Of a stretch of 64,000 nt of DNA, positions 27,401-40,900 are shown in pieces. Within the stretch, counting starts at the first letter, position 1. Every line of letters starts with the position of its first letter. Source of the stretch: Orientallactaga sibirica (Eukaryota; Chordata; Mammalia; Rodentia; Dipodidae); contig JAEOAD010000034.1 of assembly GCA_036365145.1 (NCBI GenBank), positions 23,054,001-23,118,000 on the forward strand, given 5' to 3'. The translations under genes and the position numbers were made by a program. Below the pieces are notes generated by a model. That model worked only from the letters and a program-made list of their open reading frames with translations. It did not search any database and was not told the DNA's origin.

Positions 27401-28962
27401 GTTTTTCGAGGTAGGGTCTCACTCTGGTCCAGGCTGACCTGGAATTCACTATATAGTCTCAGGGTGGCCTCGAACTCTTGGGGATCCTCCTACCTCTGCC
27501 TCCCGAGTGCTGGGATTAAAGGTGTGCGCCACCACGCCCGGCTTAGAAGGGATGTTTTGAAAGCAAACTCTTCGTAGCCTGTCCTAGCTGCTAACAGCAT
27601 TGAGAGTATCTTTCCCAGGCAATGAGAAAGGGCCTGAGCTCTATAGACAAAGATTTGCCCAATGTAGTAAGATCGTGACTATAGTGGAATTGTAGGAGAG
27701 GTCAGTTTTAAACTGCTTAGAACATTTCTTTTACATTTTGCAGGTGTTGAAGGTGACATATACATACAGAAGTGATTTTCTCCAGAGTAAATATGGATGG
27801 TGAGATAGTCAGCTTAGGACTTCAAAAAATGTAAAACAAAGCCCAATGTGGTGGTGCATACTTTTAATCTCAGCACTCAGGAGGCCGAGGTAGGAGAATC
27901 ACTGTGAGTTTGAGGCCAGCCTGAACTACATAGTGAATTCCAGGTCAGCCTGAGCTACAGTGAGACCCTATCTCCAAAAACAAACAAAACCAAAAAAATG
28001 TCAGCCTAGAACTTGATCCTTATTGTAGGCCAGGAAGGTGATGTTCAGAAATGAGTGGAGGATGCTTGTGTGGTAGGGTTTTGAGATTGAAACATGCAGC
28101 TTTGAAGGAGCTGCTAGGCTGCCACCTTGTCCATTGCTTCTCTGGCTTTACAGTCAAAGTTGTCTGCTCTTCTGCCCTAGAGCTTCAAGAAACCTCTGAA
28201 CAATCACAGTCCAAATTCAAAAGTGAAAAACAAAGCAGAAGACAGCTGGAACTCAAGGTGACATCCCTGGAGGAAGAACTGACTGACCTCCGAGTTGAGA
28301 AAGAGTCCTTGGAAAAGGTAAATTCTACCTGCCAAGTTTCTCTCTTGGACCCTGTTAGCCAGGATTAGATAATAAATAAACAGTTGGGGTGGGGTGGGGG
28401 GGTGGGAGCTAGGGATATAGCTTCATTGGTAGAGTGCTTGCCTAACATGCATGAAGCTTGGAGTTCAGGTCCCCAGCACCACATTAAACCATGATGGTAT
28501 ATGCCAGTAATCCTAGCACTTGGGAGGTGGAGGCAGGAGGATCAGAAGTTTGATAACATCCCACACTATGTAGCAAGCTCAAGGCCAGGCTGAAACTCCC
28601 TCTCAAAAAAATTTGTTGGGTTGGAGAAATGGCTTAGCAGTTAAGGCACTTGCCTGTAAAACCTAAGGACCCAGGTTCAGTTCCCCAGGACTCACATAAG
28701 TCAGATACACAAGGTGGTGCACGCTTCTGGAGTTTGTTTGCAATGGCTGGAGGCCCTCGAATGCCCATTCTTCCTCTCTGTCTCTATCCCTCTCTCAAAT
28801 AATATATTTTTTTTTTAAAAAAAGGGCTGGAGCTGGGTGTGGTGGTGCACGCCTTTAATCCCAGCACTCAGGAGGCAGAGGTAGGAGGATCGCCATGAGT
28901 TCGAGGCCACCTGGAGACTACATAGTTAATTCCAGGTCAGCCTGGGCCTTACCTCGGAAAAC

Positions 28963-28994
<32 letters not shown>

Positions 28995-31900
28995 TGGAGA
29001 GATGACTTAGCAGTTAAGGCACCTGCCTGTGAAGCTTAAGGTTCCAGGTTCAACTCCCCAGAAACCACATAAGCCAGATGCACAAAGTGACTCATGTGCA
29101 TAGGTTGCACATGCGTACAAGGTGGCATACACATCTGGAGATTGTTTGCAGTGGCTAAAGCTCTGCCAGTTCTCTCTCATAAATAATAAAAGTAAATAAA
29201 TAAAGCAATAAAAATAAACCTTAAAAAATTTGTTTTGTGGGCTGGAGAGATGGCTTAGCGGTTAAGGTGTTTGCTTGCCTGCAAAGCCGAAGGACCCAGG
29301 TTCAGTTCCCTAGTACCCATGTAAGCCAGATGTATAAAGTGGTGCATACATCTAGAGTTCGTTTGCAGTGGCTAAAGGCCCTGGCACGCCTGTTCTCTCT
29401 CTCTCTTACCCTCAAATAAATAAATAAATAAATAAATAAGTAAAATACTTTAAAAATCCCAGCACTCTTAAAAAAATTATTTTGGGCTGGAGAGATGGCC
29501 CAGTGGTTGAAGGTGCTTTCTTGCAAAGCCTTCTGGTCCAGGTTTGAGTCCCTAGTATCCACATAAAGCCAAATGCATAAAATGGCACATGTGTCTGAAG
29601 CTCATTTGCAGCCCATACTAACTAACTGACTCACCCATCCATATTCTTTTCTCTCTCTCTCTCTTTCTTTTTCAAATAAATAAAAATATTTTTTAAATTT
29701 ATTTTTTATTTATATTATTCTGATTTTACATTCATAGTATTGGTTCCATTGTCCTCCTCCCTGTCCTCCCACTTTCAAAGGGACCCTCATCAATGGGGAA
29801 TGTGGGTCATGCATTGTGAGGTTAGTCAAGAGTTCTGAGGTGTAGGCCCCAGTCTCTGTGCATAATGCCCCAACTCGTGACTCCAACAATCTTTCCGCCC
29901 CCTCTTCCGTGAGTTTCCCTGAGCCATTTTGGGGTCATTTTAGTTCTGTTTCAGTGATGAGGTTTTGGGAGCCTCTGTGTCTCTGGATATCTGGCTTAGT
30001 TGGAGTTGGATGTTCTCTGTGTTTATCTCCTTCAGCCTTTTTCTGGTGTCGTGATCACCATGAATGCTGAACTCTTGCCCTTCCCCTGCGTTGTTCTATG
30101 GTTTCAGCTGGGGCCCTGGTGAGGTGTGGTTAGCTGATCGTCCCTTCAGGTTCATTGTCCACCTGAAAAAAGATAAGCAAATTCTCCAATGGAGAGAAAA
30201 GTTAGTACTAGGTAGAAGGGATGACCATCTATGTTTTGGAGGGAATTTTGTATGCGTTGGCTCTCTTCTAGCCCACATTTGGTGGTATCTTGCTCTTGGA
30301 GACTGAGCTTATTTTTGTACCTGGTTTTGACTTATTTCCCAGTTCAGCCATGAGTTGCATTCCACTGAGTGGATCTGTTAGCCAAATCAAGAGCAGTTGG
30401 TTACCCACCATGGCTGTTTGTCACTACTGCACTTGTATGAGCATTACGTCAAGTTGTTTCCTGCTGGGTATCTTAGACTGCAAGTTGTTTGGACCAATGT
30501 CGGACATTTTCCCCCAGTTGCTCATGTAGCACCCTCTGGTACTAGACTAGCTAACTGTCTGGGGACTGACCTTCTTCCAGATTCTGGCCAGGTCTCTCTG
30601 TGTTTGGTCTCACACACATATGCTATCTTCGACAGCAGGGTCTTACCATTAACCTTTGGTGGGTCACCAAGAACTCTGACAGAAGTCTGTCTTTTTTTTG
30701 TGGGGGGGGGTAACCTTGTAGGTGTCTCGGATCCAGAGCTCATTGTGGAGTTTAACCCAGTGCTGGCACTGGGAGTTTCAAGTCTGCACCTAGAAAGGTG
30801 AGGGAAGAAAAAGATAGATAATATTATAGAGGAAGTGAGTATAGAGAGGAGAGGTAGGAAGAGAGAGTGAGAGGGGAGAGAGAGAGAGAGAAGCAGGACA
30901 AGATTAGGGTTAGCCTTCATGATGCTCTCTCCAGATTCCTGTGATTTGGGTGTTCCTTCTGCGGGCCTGCTAAAGGATCAATGTTTTAGCCTGTTGTTCA
31001 GAGTAAAGGTTTTTATAGCATCTTTTCCTTTTGGATCCCAATTGTATCCCCGCCCCTTGTCCTTCCCCCCACCCTCTCGTTCCCTCCCACCCTTACGTTC
31101 CCCCCATCCCACCCTCCCCCTTGTCTGGTCCTCAGAGTGTTTGTTAGGTTTGGCTGCATGTCACGTAGATTCAGGTTAGGAGTGACAGATAAACAAGACC
31201 ATGCGACAATTATCTTTTTGTTCTTGGGTGAGCTCACTGAGGATGATCTGTTCCATGTTTGACCATAATAAAAATATTTTTGAAAACGTAAAAAATAAGT
31301 ATTTTAAAAATTGTTTTGTTTTACTATAAAAACTATAATAGCTTGAACCCATTACAGCAATTACAAATAATGCAGAAAAGTATGAAATAAAAAAAATTGT
31401 TGGGGCTGGAGAGCTGGCTCAGCAGTTAAGGTGCTTGCCTACAAAGCCAAAGAACCCAGGTTCAATTCCCCAGGACCCACGTAAGCCAGATGCACAAGGT
31501 GGCACATGCATCTGGAGTTTGTTTGCAGTGGCCAAGGGCCTTGGTGTGCCTATTCTTTCTCCCTCTCCCCCTTCTCTCCCTGCCTTCCTCTCTTTCTCTC
31601 TCTCTGCTTCTCTCTGTCTCTCTCAAATAAATAAATAAAATTTTAAAATAATTTAAAACTTGTCTTTATCCCTTCTCATATGTTAGAAGCAACATCTATA
31701 AATCATGTATAAACTTTATAGATTATAATATTATTCTATAAATACACATGCTCCCATGTATATACATATACTAATAACATTTAAAATATTTTTTATTTAT
31801 TTGCAAGTAGAGAGAGATAGAAGAGAGACACAGAGGGCTGGAGAGATGGCTTAGTGGTTTAGACACTTGCCTGCAAAGCCTAAGGACTCAGGTTCGATTC

Positions 31901-34900
31901 TCCAGGTCCCATGTAAGCCAGATGCACATGGTGGCACATGCATCTTGAGCTTGTTTGAAGTGGCTAGAGGCCCTGGCATGCCCATTCTCACTTTTTCTCT
32001 CTGTCCCTCTCTCTGCCCCTAATAAATAAATAATAAAAATAAATCAGAAAAAAAATTTAAAAAAAAGAAGAGAGACAGAGAATAGGTGCACCAGGGCCTC
32101 TAGCTGCACAAACTCCAGATGTATGTGCTACTTTGTGCATCTGGCTTTATGTGGGTACTGGGGAATTGAACTCAGGATGTTAACCTTTGCAGAAAAGTAA
32201 CTTAACCACTAAGCCATCTCTCCAACCCTACTATATTTTAAAAATGAATGGATCCTGGCATGGTGTCACAGCCTTTAATCCCAGCAATTAGGAAGGAGAG
32301 GTAGAAGGATCGCTGTGAGTTTGAGGCTAGCCTGGGACTACAGAGTGAGTTCCAGGTCAGCCTAGGCTAGAGTGAGACGCTACCTTGAAAAAACAAAAAA
32401 CAAAACAAAGAAAACTAATGGGCTTATATTTAATGCTCTTTAAAAAGTATTGTGGTGGGATATGGTGGCATATGCCTTTAATCCCAGCACTTGGGAGGCA
32501 GGGGTAGAAGGATCTCTATGAGTTTGAGGCCAGCCTAAGACTACATAGCGAATTCCAGGTCAGCCTTGGCTAGAGCAATACCCTACCTTGACAAAAAAAC
32601 AAAAAGCAAATCCTTAATGGGCTGGAGAGATTTCTCAGAGGTTAAGGCATTTGCCTGCAAAGCCTAATGACCCGGGTTCAATTCCCCAGTACCTATGTAA
32701 AGCCAGATGCATAGTAGCATATGCATCTTGAGATGGTTTACAACAGCTGGAGGCCCTGGCACACCCATTTTCTCTCTCTTTTTCTTTTTCTTTTTGTCTC
32801 TTCCTCCTCTCTCTCTGCTTGTAAGTAAGTTAAAAAACATTTTAAAAAACAATAAAAAATAAATTAAAAAGTATTGTGGGCACTGGAGAGATGGCTTAGC
32901 GGTTAAGGCACCTGCCTCCTAAGCCTAAGAACACCAGTTCCAATCTTCAGGTCCCACGTTTAGCCTGATGCAAAGTGATGCAAGGGCGTAATGCCCCACC
33001 TGACCACAAGGGGGCGCACACATCTGGATTTCATTCACAGCAGCCGAGAGACTGCTGGCACGCCCATCTCTATCTGTCTCCCTCTCCCTCTCTCTTTGTC
33101 TCTCTCTCTGTGTCTCTCTCCAAAAATAAAATAATAATAAAAAAAATTTTAAGTATCGTGGGTGTTGTATTACATAATAATACAATCCTTGTCATTTTTT
33201 TTGACATATGATCTTGCCAGTCCCTGAGAACAATAGGTCATATATTTTTTAACCCTAAACATCTATTTATTTATTTATTTATTATGAGAGAGAGTATGGA
33301 CACACCAGGGCCTCTTGCCTCTGCAAACAAACTCCAGACTCATATTCCACTTTATGCATCTGGCTTTATGTGGGTTACTGGAGACTCAAACCAAGGCTGG
33401 CAAACTTTGCAAATAAGTGCCTTTAACTGCCAACTCATCTCACCTGCCCTGTCATTCTTTTTTAAAGTTTTTAAATTATTTTTTAATTTTTTATTTTTAT
33501 TTGAGACAGAGAGGGAAAGAGAGAAAGAGGAGAGAGAATGGGTGCACCAGGGTCTCCAGCCACTACAAACGAACTCCTGACACATGTGTCACCTTATGCA
33601 TCTGGCTTCTATGGGACCTGGAGAATCAAACCTGGGTCCATAGACTTTGCAGGCAAGCACCTTAACCGCTGAGTCATCTCCCCAGCCCTGTCATTCTTTT
33701 TTAATTGCTGAATAGTATTTTTTAATTTTAATTTTTTAATTGCTGTGCAGCTATACTGTAATTTATTTAATCAGTGGGTACTTATGTTTCTAGCTTTTCA
33801 TTTCTAGCTGCTGTGGACCTCTTCATATTGTATAGACTTTTTTGTGAGTTCTTTTTTTTTTTTTTTTTTTTTGGAGGTAGTGTTTCACACTAGCCCAGGC
33901 TGACCTGGAATTCACTCTGTAGTCTCAGGGTGGCCTTGAACTCACAGTGATCCTCCTACCTCTGCCTCCCGAGTGCTGAGATTAAAGGCATGCGCCACCA
34001 TGCCCGGCTTGTGAATTCATTTTTAGCATTCTTAAAAGAATGGATTGCGTAGGAGTGTCAGTATTGCCAGATTATTCTCAAAGTGATTTCATTTCACTAC
34101 CTTCTTCCCAACTCTACATACATCATTTTTTTCTCATCTTTATTAGCCTTCTGCACTCATGTTGAGCTGTGTATTTTTTGTAGTAGTCAAGCTTTCATTT
34201 TGTATTTTCTTGTGAATTCTCATTTAGTCCTTGCCTTCTTTCCTGTTGGAGTGTCACAGGTGTCACATCTTTGGCAACATCTTTGGACATTGCAACTATT
34301 TTCCCAAGCTGATGGCTTTGAACTTTGTTATCTTAAATTTTGGTGCTTAAAAACTTAATATGAGGAAACTATTAGCTCCATGGAAAAAGTGGGAACATTT
34401 CTTTTTCTGTATTCTAGAACAGTTTAAATATGAAAAGAATAAACTATTTCTGAGATTTCAGGTAAACCTATATTAAAGTTGCTTTTGAAGGCCCAGTGCC
34501 CTTTGGGGGGTAAGTCTTGGTCTTCATTGACAGTTTCTTCTACAATTTTGTCAGGTTTTTTGTTTGTTGGTTTTTCAAGGTAGGGTTTCACTGTAGTCCA
34601 GGCTGACTTGGAACTTACTCTGTAGTCCCAGGCTGGCCTCGAACTCACAGTGATCCTCTTACCTCTGGCTCCCAAGTGATGGGATTAAGGACATGCACCA
34701 CCATGCCTGACTCAATTTTATTTTCTTAAAAAAAAAAAAAAAAAAAAAAACACTAACTTCTTCTACTCTTTGGGTTGTTTTCAGATTTTCCTTCTTATAG
34801 ACAATATCACAGTGGCTATCCTTTTAACACAATGTTTATGAATGTGACTTTTCCTTGTTCTCACACACCAAAGTTATGATGTTCACCAGCTCTATAAAAT

Positions 34901-37900
34901 GGTAATCTTTTGTCTGCCTTCTTTATGACAGTTTGCAAAGATGTTAAATATAAAGGGAAAAAATAAACTAAAAAGGAAACCATTTCCAGAAATGAATAAA
35001 AGACTTATTGAAGGGCTGGGGATATAGCTCAGTAGGTAGAGTGCCTGCCTAGCACACACATGGTCCTGTGTTCAGTCCCCAGTACTACATAAACCAGACA
35101 TAGTAACACACACCTGTAATCCCAGCACTGGTGAGGTGGAGGTAGGGGATCACAAGTTCAAGGTTATCCTTGGCTACATAGGGAGTTTTAGGCTAACCTG
35201 GGCTTGAGGTCCTGTCTCAAAAGAAAAGACTCATTGGGGTCCATGACAACTATTGTCCCCACTATCCTGTGTTAACTAGCTTGAGCTGATGGTGGTTCTC
35301 TTGTTCCTAAGAACCTCTTAGAGAGGAAAAAGAAATCAGCTCAAGAGCGCTGCCAGGCTGAGGAGGAGATGGAGGAGATTCGCAAGTCACACCAGGAGGA
35401 ACTGGACAAACTTCGGCAGCTCTTAAAAAAGGCTCGAGTGTCCACAGACCAAGCAGCTGCAGAACAGGTAACAGCAGGCCTGAAGTTCTCTGGAAATACA
35501 AGGAGGGGTTAGGGATGCAGAGACAAGAGCATCCAGTTTCTTCCTTATCCTTTAGGAAAGTACCTTCTATAGTTGATACCATCCCCGTGGAGAATGATGG
35601 GAAAAGTAATCCAGATATATGCAGGAAAGCTAGGTATCAAACCAAAAATCTTTTCTTCCTTTGTGAAAATTTAGTTAGTGTCTAATTATGTAAAGAAAGC
35701 ATAGTGAAAATTTTCTTTAACCGAAATCATTACAGCTAGGTGTGGTGGTATGGGCCTATAATCCCAGCACATGGGAGGCTGAGGCAGGAAATTCCAAGTG
35801 CAGGGCAAAAAGCTAGCCTAGGCTACATCATGAAAACCCTATCTAAAAAAAAAAAATTCCATTGGTAAAAATTCAAGTATGTAATTTCCTCAGCTGTGAG
35901 ATACCACTTTTTTTTTTTTGTTTTGTTTTTTTTTGTTTTTGTTTTTTCGAGGTAGGGTCTCACTCTGGCCCAGGCTGACCTGGAATTAACTACGTAGTCT
36001 CAGGGTGGCCTTGAACTCGCGGCGATCCTCCTACCTCTGCCTCCCGAGTGCTGGGATTAAAGGCGTGCGCCACCACGCCCGGCTTGAGATACCACTTTTG
36101 ATTCATAGTGTCATCCTTAAAGACACTTGTCAGTCATAAAAGTCAGGGATAATGGTCATAGCTGTATATCTAGTTGCTTTCACAGCAGATTTCTTCTGTG
36201 CTTCAAATCTATATGCAAATATTCTTTTAATCAGTGCATGTACTCTTGACTTGATGAACTTTGGGAATTTTAGAAAAAAAAATGTTTCTGAACCTATAAA
36301 ATTCAGGGTGTGAACCATGAAAAGCAGTGATTGCATTGTCATGCTGTCCTTCAGGGACCTGTATGGAAAGTCACAACTTTGATCGAAATACATTTTGCCT
36401 TTTGGAATCCTGACAGTCAGTGGCATCTTCCTTCCTATGTGAAAAAGGACATTTACTTTGAAAACATGAGAGTCTTTCAGACAGTTGCTTCCTGCCTTTT
36501 TCTTTTCATGGAGGGTGAGCTTCCCTTGTGCAACAGGAGCCCACCATACATGGGCATTACTTTCTTTTGGCAGCTGTCTCTAGCACAGGCTGAGCTACAG
36601 AGCCAGTGGGAAGCAAAGTGCCAACATCTGTTGGCCTCTGCCAAAGACGAGCACCTGCAGCAATACCAGGAAGTGTGCGCACAGAGGGATGCCCATCAGC
36701 AGAAGCTGGCACGCCTTCAGGAAAAGGTAGCTCTTGTCATGGGCCAGGCAACTTAAGCACCCCAGTTAATAATGGGGCCTTTAGTTTGTTTGAGCGCTGT
36801 CCATCCTTGTGAGTTGCAACAGAGTTTAGCTAGAAAACAAGACCGTGCTAGTGTAACTTCCAGTTCTCTTTCACATGCTTACATGGGGTGATGTCAATGA
36901 CCTGGAAAAAGAAGGAGCAGCACCAGTGTTCTGGAATTTGTTTTCCATTATTATTTCGTCCTTTCTTTATTAAGCAACTACTTATTGTGTCAGTTATGCT
37001 CCAGCCAAGGGGTTAGAAGGGAGTGCACCAAGAACTCTGCACTCAAGAATCTCATAGTAAGGAAGAGAGGCAAAGACAGGCAGGAGGTGCTATGAGACTC
37101 AGCGGAGGATTACCCAGAGGAGCTAGGAGCTCTGAAGGAGGTGATCTTTGAGCAAAGCCAAGGAGAAGTAGCTGTGGTAAGGTAGATGGAGTAGAGCCTA
37201 GGATGTGGTGGGATTCTTATATATGAGAAGAAGAGAGGTAGGAGATGGCTTAGGGTCATGTTATGAAAGTCCCGTATCTGGAGGTCAGTTCTTTTCCTCA
37301 AAGCAACCAATCAAAATCCTTTGACTCAGAGGTATTGGAGGCAGTCTTATAGGTGAATAGATTGCTAAATTACTTACCGTATGACTTAATTTCTCTTACT
37401 GACACCTCTTGTTTTCATAATCTTCTTGACCTGATTAGGAACAGGTCAGGTAACTTGATGGGAAGGAGGAAGTGAATCTTGGAGTTGAGTGATGAGGAAA
37501 CACAGTGATCTTCATCAGCAAGCCTGAGGTGGGAGTAGAGGAGATGGGCCCAGCACACCTATGTAAGGTTAGGACTTGAGGCTTAGAATGGTTCTTCTCT
37601 GTGTGGGTTTCCTGACTTTCACATGGTCATCCAGAGTCCCAAGGTCACAGCCATGGTCCATTCATTTTGCAGTGCTTAGGCCTGCAGGCTCAAGTCACAG
37701 CCCTCACAGCACAAAATGAAGAGCACATCCAGGAACTGGAGAAGAACAAGTCCCTGGTGCCTGGAGTCAAAGCTGCTGCCGACCCCTCTGAGAAGGTGAG
37801 CTGACATGGCACAGAAAAAGCCAGGGCCTCCGGCCACTGTGAATGATCTCCAGACACATATGCCACATTATACATCTGGAGTTACATGGGTACTGGAGAA

Positions 37901-40900
37901 TCGAACTCAGGTCATTAGGCTTTGCAGGCTAGTGCCTTAACCCCTGAGCCTGCAGCCCTGGTAGCATATATTTTTGATCTTTGCATAGGTTAAGAAGATA
38001 ATGAACCAAGTGTTCCAGACATTGCGGGGAGAGTTTGAGCTGGAGGAGTCTTATGATGGCAGGACCATTCTAGGAACCATCATGAGTACAATTAAGGTAC
38101 AGCCAGCAAGCTGTTGATTGTTTCATTGGAATGGGTATTGTGTTTAATTACATTTTAAGCATTCATGCTTAAAAAGTTACTCAAGACTGTTATCAGTGAT
38201 TGAGGTACCTGAAGTGACATGTGCCTGGATGGATGTAGCCAGCCTCTTCTGACAGGGAGAAGGACTGTCATTTGAATGAGGTGATATCTTTGTGGCTGAG
38301 GACTGAGATCTAGCAGTGCCTGCTGTCTCTTTCAGTACTCATCCCCACCTTGGCTTTTGAATAGATGGTGACTCTGCAGCTGTTGAACCAGCAGGAGCGA
38401 GGAGAGCAGGGAGAAAGCGGCAGTGAGGAGGAAGAAGAGCGGCCTCACAGGCCTTCTCAGGAGCAGCCAGCACCTCCAAGTGGGGAGAGGCAGGAGGCTT
38501 GCAAGGTGCTTTCAGAACAGGTATTAGGGGAGACCACCCCTTTGCCTCTGCAGGCTCTCCCTGAACCCCAGGATGATGCACAGACAAGGAAAGGGGAGCC
38601 CTCAGGAGCAGAGGTGCCCTCAGAGCTCGAAGATGGTTCCTTCCCACCCAAGCTGGCTTGCTTTCCATCTCACAGAGTCCTGGGGCCTCCAACTTCCATC
38701 CCACCTAAGCCTCCAGGCCCTGTAACTTTGAACTCCGAGTGTGAGGAGACACTTGGTGCTGGCTCTGCAGCAGTGCAGCCCGACAACACGTTGGGAGAAG
38801 TGCATGTTGGGGAAGTAGCCCCAGATGGCCTGCAGCCAGGAAGCTCCAGGAGAGTGTCACTGCCTCCAGAACCTGAGAAGAGGGAGCCACCAGCCTTGAG
38901 TCCTGAAAGCCCAGGAGAACCTCAGCCTCCAGAGCTCACGGAAGAGAAGGGTGCCACTGGCTCTGCTGGTCCTTGCGAGGCACCACCAGACACAGAGCTC
39001 TCTTCTGCAGCTGCAGGAGCAGCCCTCAAAGCCAGCCATCACTCTCAGGGCTGCAGGTATGTTCCACTGAGCACAGTGGCAGGGAGAAGGCAGCTACTTG
39101 AGGAAGTGATCTTGCTTCCTCAACTGACACTGGCTGTTGGCTGTTTAACTCATTCATTTGCTCGTGTTATTTATTCAACAATAGCTACTACATATAGGGC
39201 TCCATGGACATGGTAGTGTGGACCAAGATAGGTGAAAATTTATGTCATTGTTAAAGTTTGGATTTTGGGGTGAGGGATGGCTTAGTGGTTAAGGTGCTTG
39301 CTTGAAAAGCCAAAGGACTCAGGTTTGATTCCCCAGGACCCACATAAGCCAGATGCACAAGGTGGTGCATGTGTTTGGAGTTCATTTGCAATGGCTGTAG
39401 GCCCTGGCATGCCCATTCTTTCTCTCTCTGCCTTTTTCTCTCAAATAAATGAATAAAATATTCAAAGTTTGGATTTTATGTAAGTATAGTGAGAAACTGC
39501 TCTGGCTGTGGAGAGGCTAATGCAGGGCATAGGAAGGAATGTTAGAGAGAGGTGAGTGATCCTCACCATAGGGCCCATGACCCTTATAGCTGGTGGGTAC
39601 TTGGCCTGGGTCAGGAACAATAACATTTTCTGTGACTTGAATTTCCTTCAGTTTCTCTGAAGATGAAGAGGACGAACTGTTTAAAGGGGCAACCCTGAAA
39701 GTTCCAAGGCCCAAATCCCAGCCTGAAGAGGAGGATGAAGATGAGGTGGTAAGGAAACCCCAGGCCCTGCCAAGTCCTCACATCACCTCTTGGGGTCTCT
39801 TCTCTGCAGGCTCAGAGAAGAGAAAAGGAGTCTGTTGGTGGCCAGCTCCCTGGACTCTTTGTGCAGGGCCCTGTGGGAGCAAGCTTGGGGCTGGGAAGGG
39901 ACAGTTCTGTAAGCATAGTGGAGATGGCCAGCTACCATTTTACTTTTGAAAGGGAACCATCATCTGTGTCCACAGAAGAATCAGTCCCACTTGAAGTGAG
40001 GGAAGGTGGGAAGGCCCTTGAAGATCATCTTGTTGGACATTCTTCTCCCTAGACAAAGCAGTAAACTCAGAAGAATGTGCTCCCCACAGCCACACAGGAA
40101 GCTAATGCTAGAGTATGAACTAAATGTCCAGGCTCTGCAACAGCCACTTGTTTATTCACTTGGCCTGCTTCCAACCTGCTCCCTTGTTGTGTCATCACAA
40201 CACCCCTGGACAGATGGGTTTAGGACTGATAGCATACCCTCATGTCACACAGTGTGAGAGTGAAGGCTGGCAAAGGAAGTTGCTGACAGAGCCCATATTG
40301 GAGCCCTGGCTTGTGTATCTGCCGTTCCCTTTGTACTGGGTTAAAACATTGCTAGCTGAAACTAGGCCATTCTGAGTGGATGATGGGAATTTCACTGGCA
40401 TGAAATGTGTGTGGAGAACACAGCAGAGCTTTAGACTCAGTCCATCTCCAGGACAGAAATACAATTTTGAATGAGGCAAATTCCATGCCTTCATAGATCG
40501 TCCAGTTATCCAGAATGGCTTTTGCTTTTTTTCCCCAAGGCAGTGAGATCTAAAATCTGGCTTGCATGCACCAGAGCTCTTGCTTGCCTGCCTGCCTGTG
40601 GAGAACATACATCTGTTCCTCCCATTAGCCTTTCTTCTCAAGAACTAAGTTTTCATTTGAGAGCACTAACACAAATTCAACACAGAAAAAATACAAAAAA
40701 AAGTATCCCAGGTAACTTCCCTAAATATCCTTGAAATGTCTTAATTAGCATTATACTAATAATATTACTACCACTACCATCAAGTTAACATCTATTTCTT
40801 GGGTACTCAGAAAACTACTTCACATTTTCACTTAATCCTCCACTGAGCCAGTGAGATAGGCATCTGGTACCATACTGATCAGAGGACCAAACTCATTACT

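Noticed and set aside
29239..29310. tRNA-gene-like heads (A-box and B-box) in many places
   Set aside because: These are B2, B4 and ID SINE heads derived from tRNA; none forms a full tRNA with anticodon arm and acceptor stem.
28990..29697. regularly spaced repeats that could look like an array
   Set aside because: They are separate SINE copies with different tails, not a CRISPR or tandem array; the genome is mammalian.
30397..30920. open frames of about 130 residues on both strands
   Set aside because: Within the L1 3' UTR-like stretch; that region is non-coding in L1 and the residues show no family.
38365..39216. 283-residue open frame on the + strand
   Set aside because: Only the part to 39056 is FKBP15 exon; the rest is intron after GTATGT, and the next exon at 39652 joins in phase.
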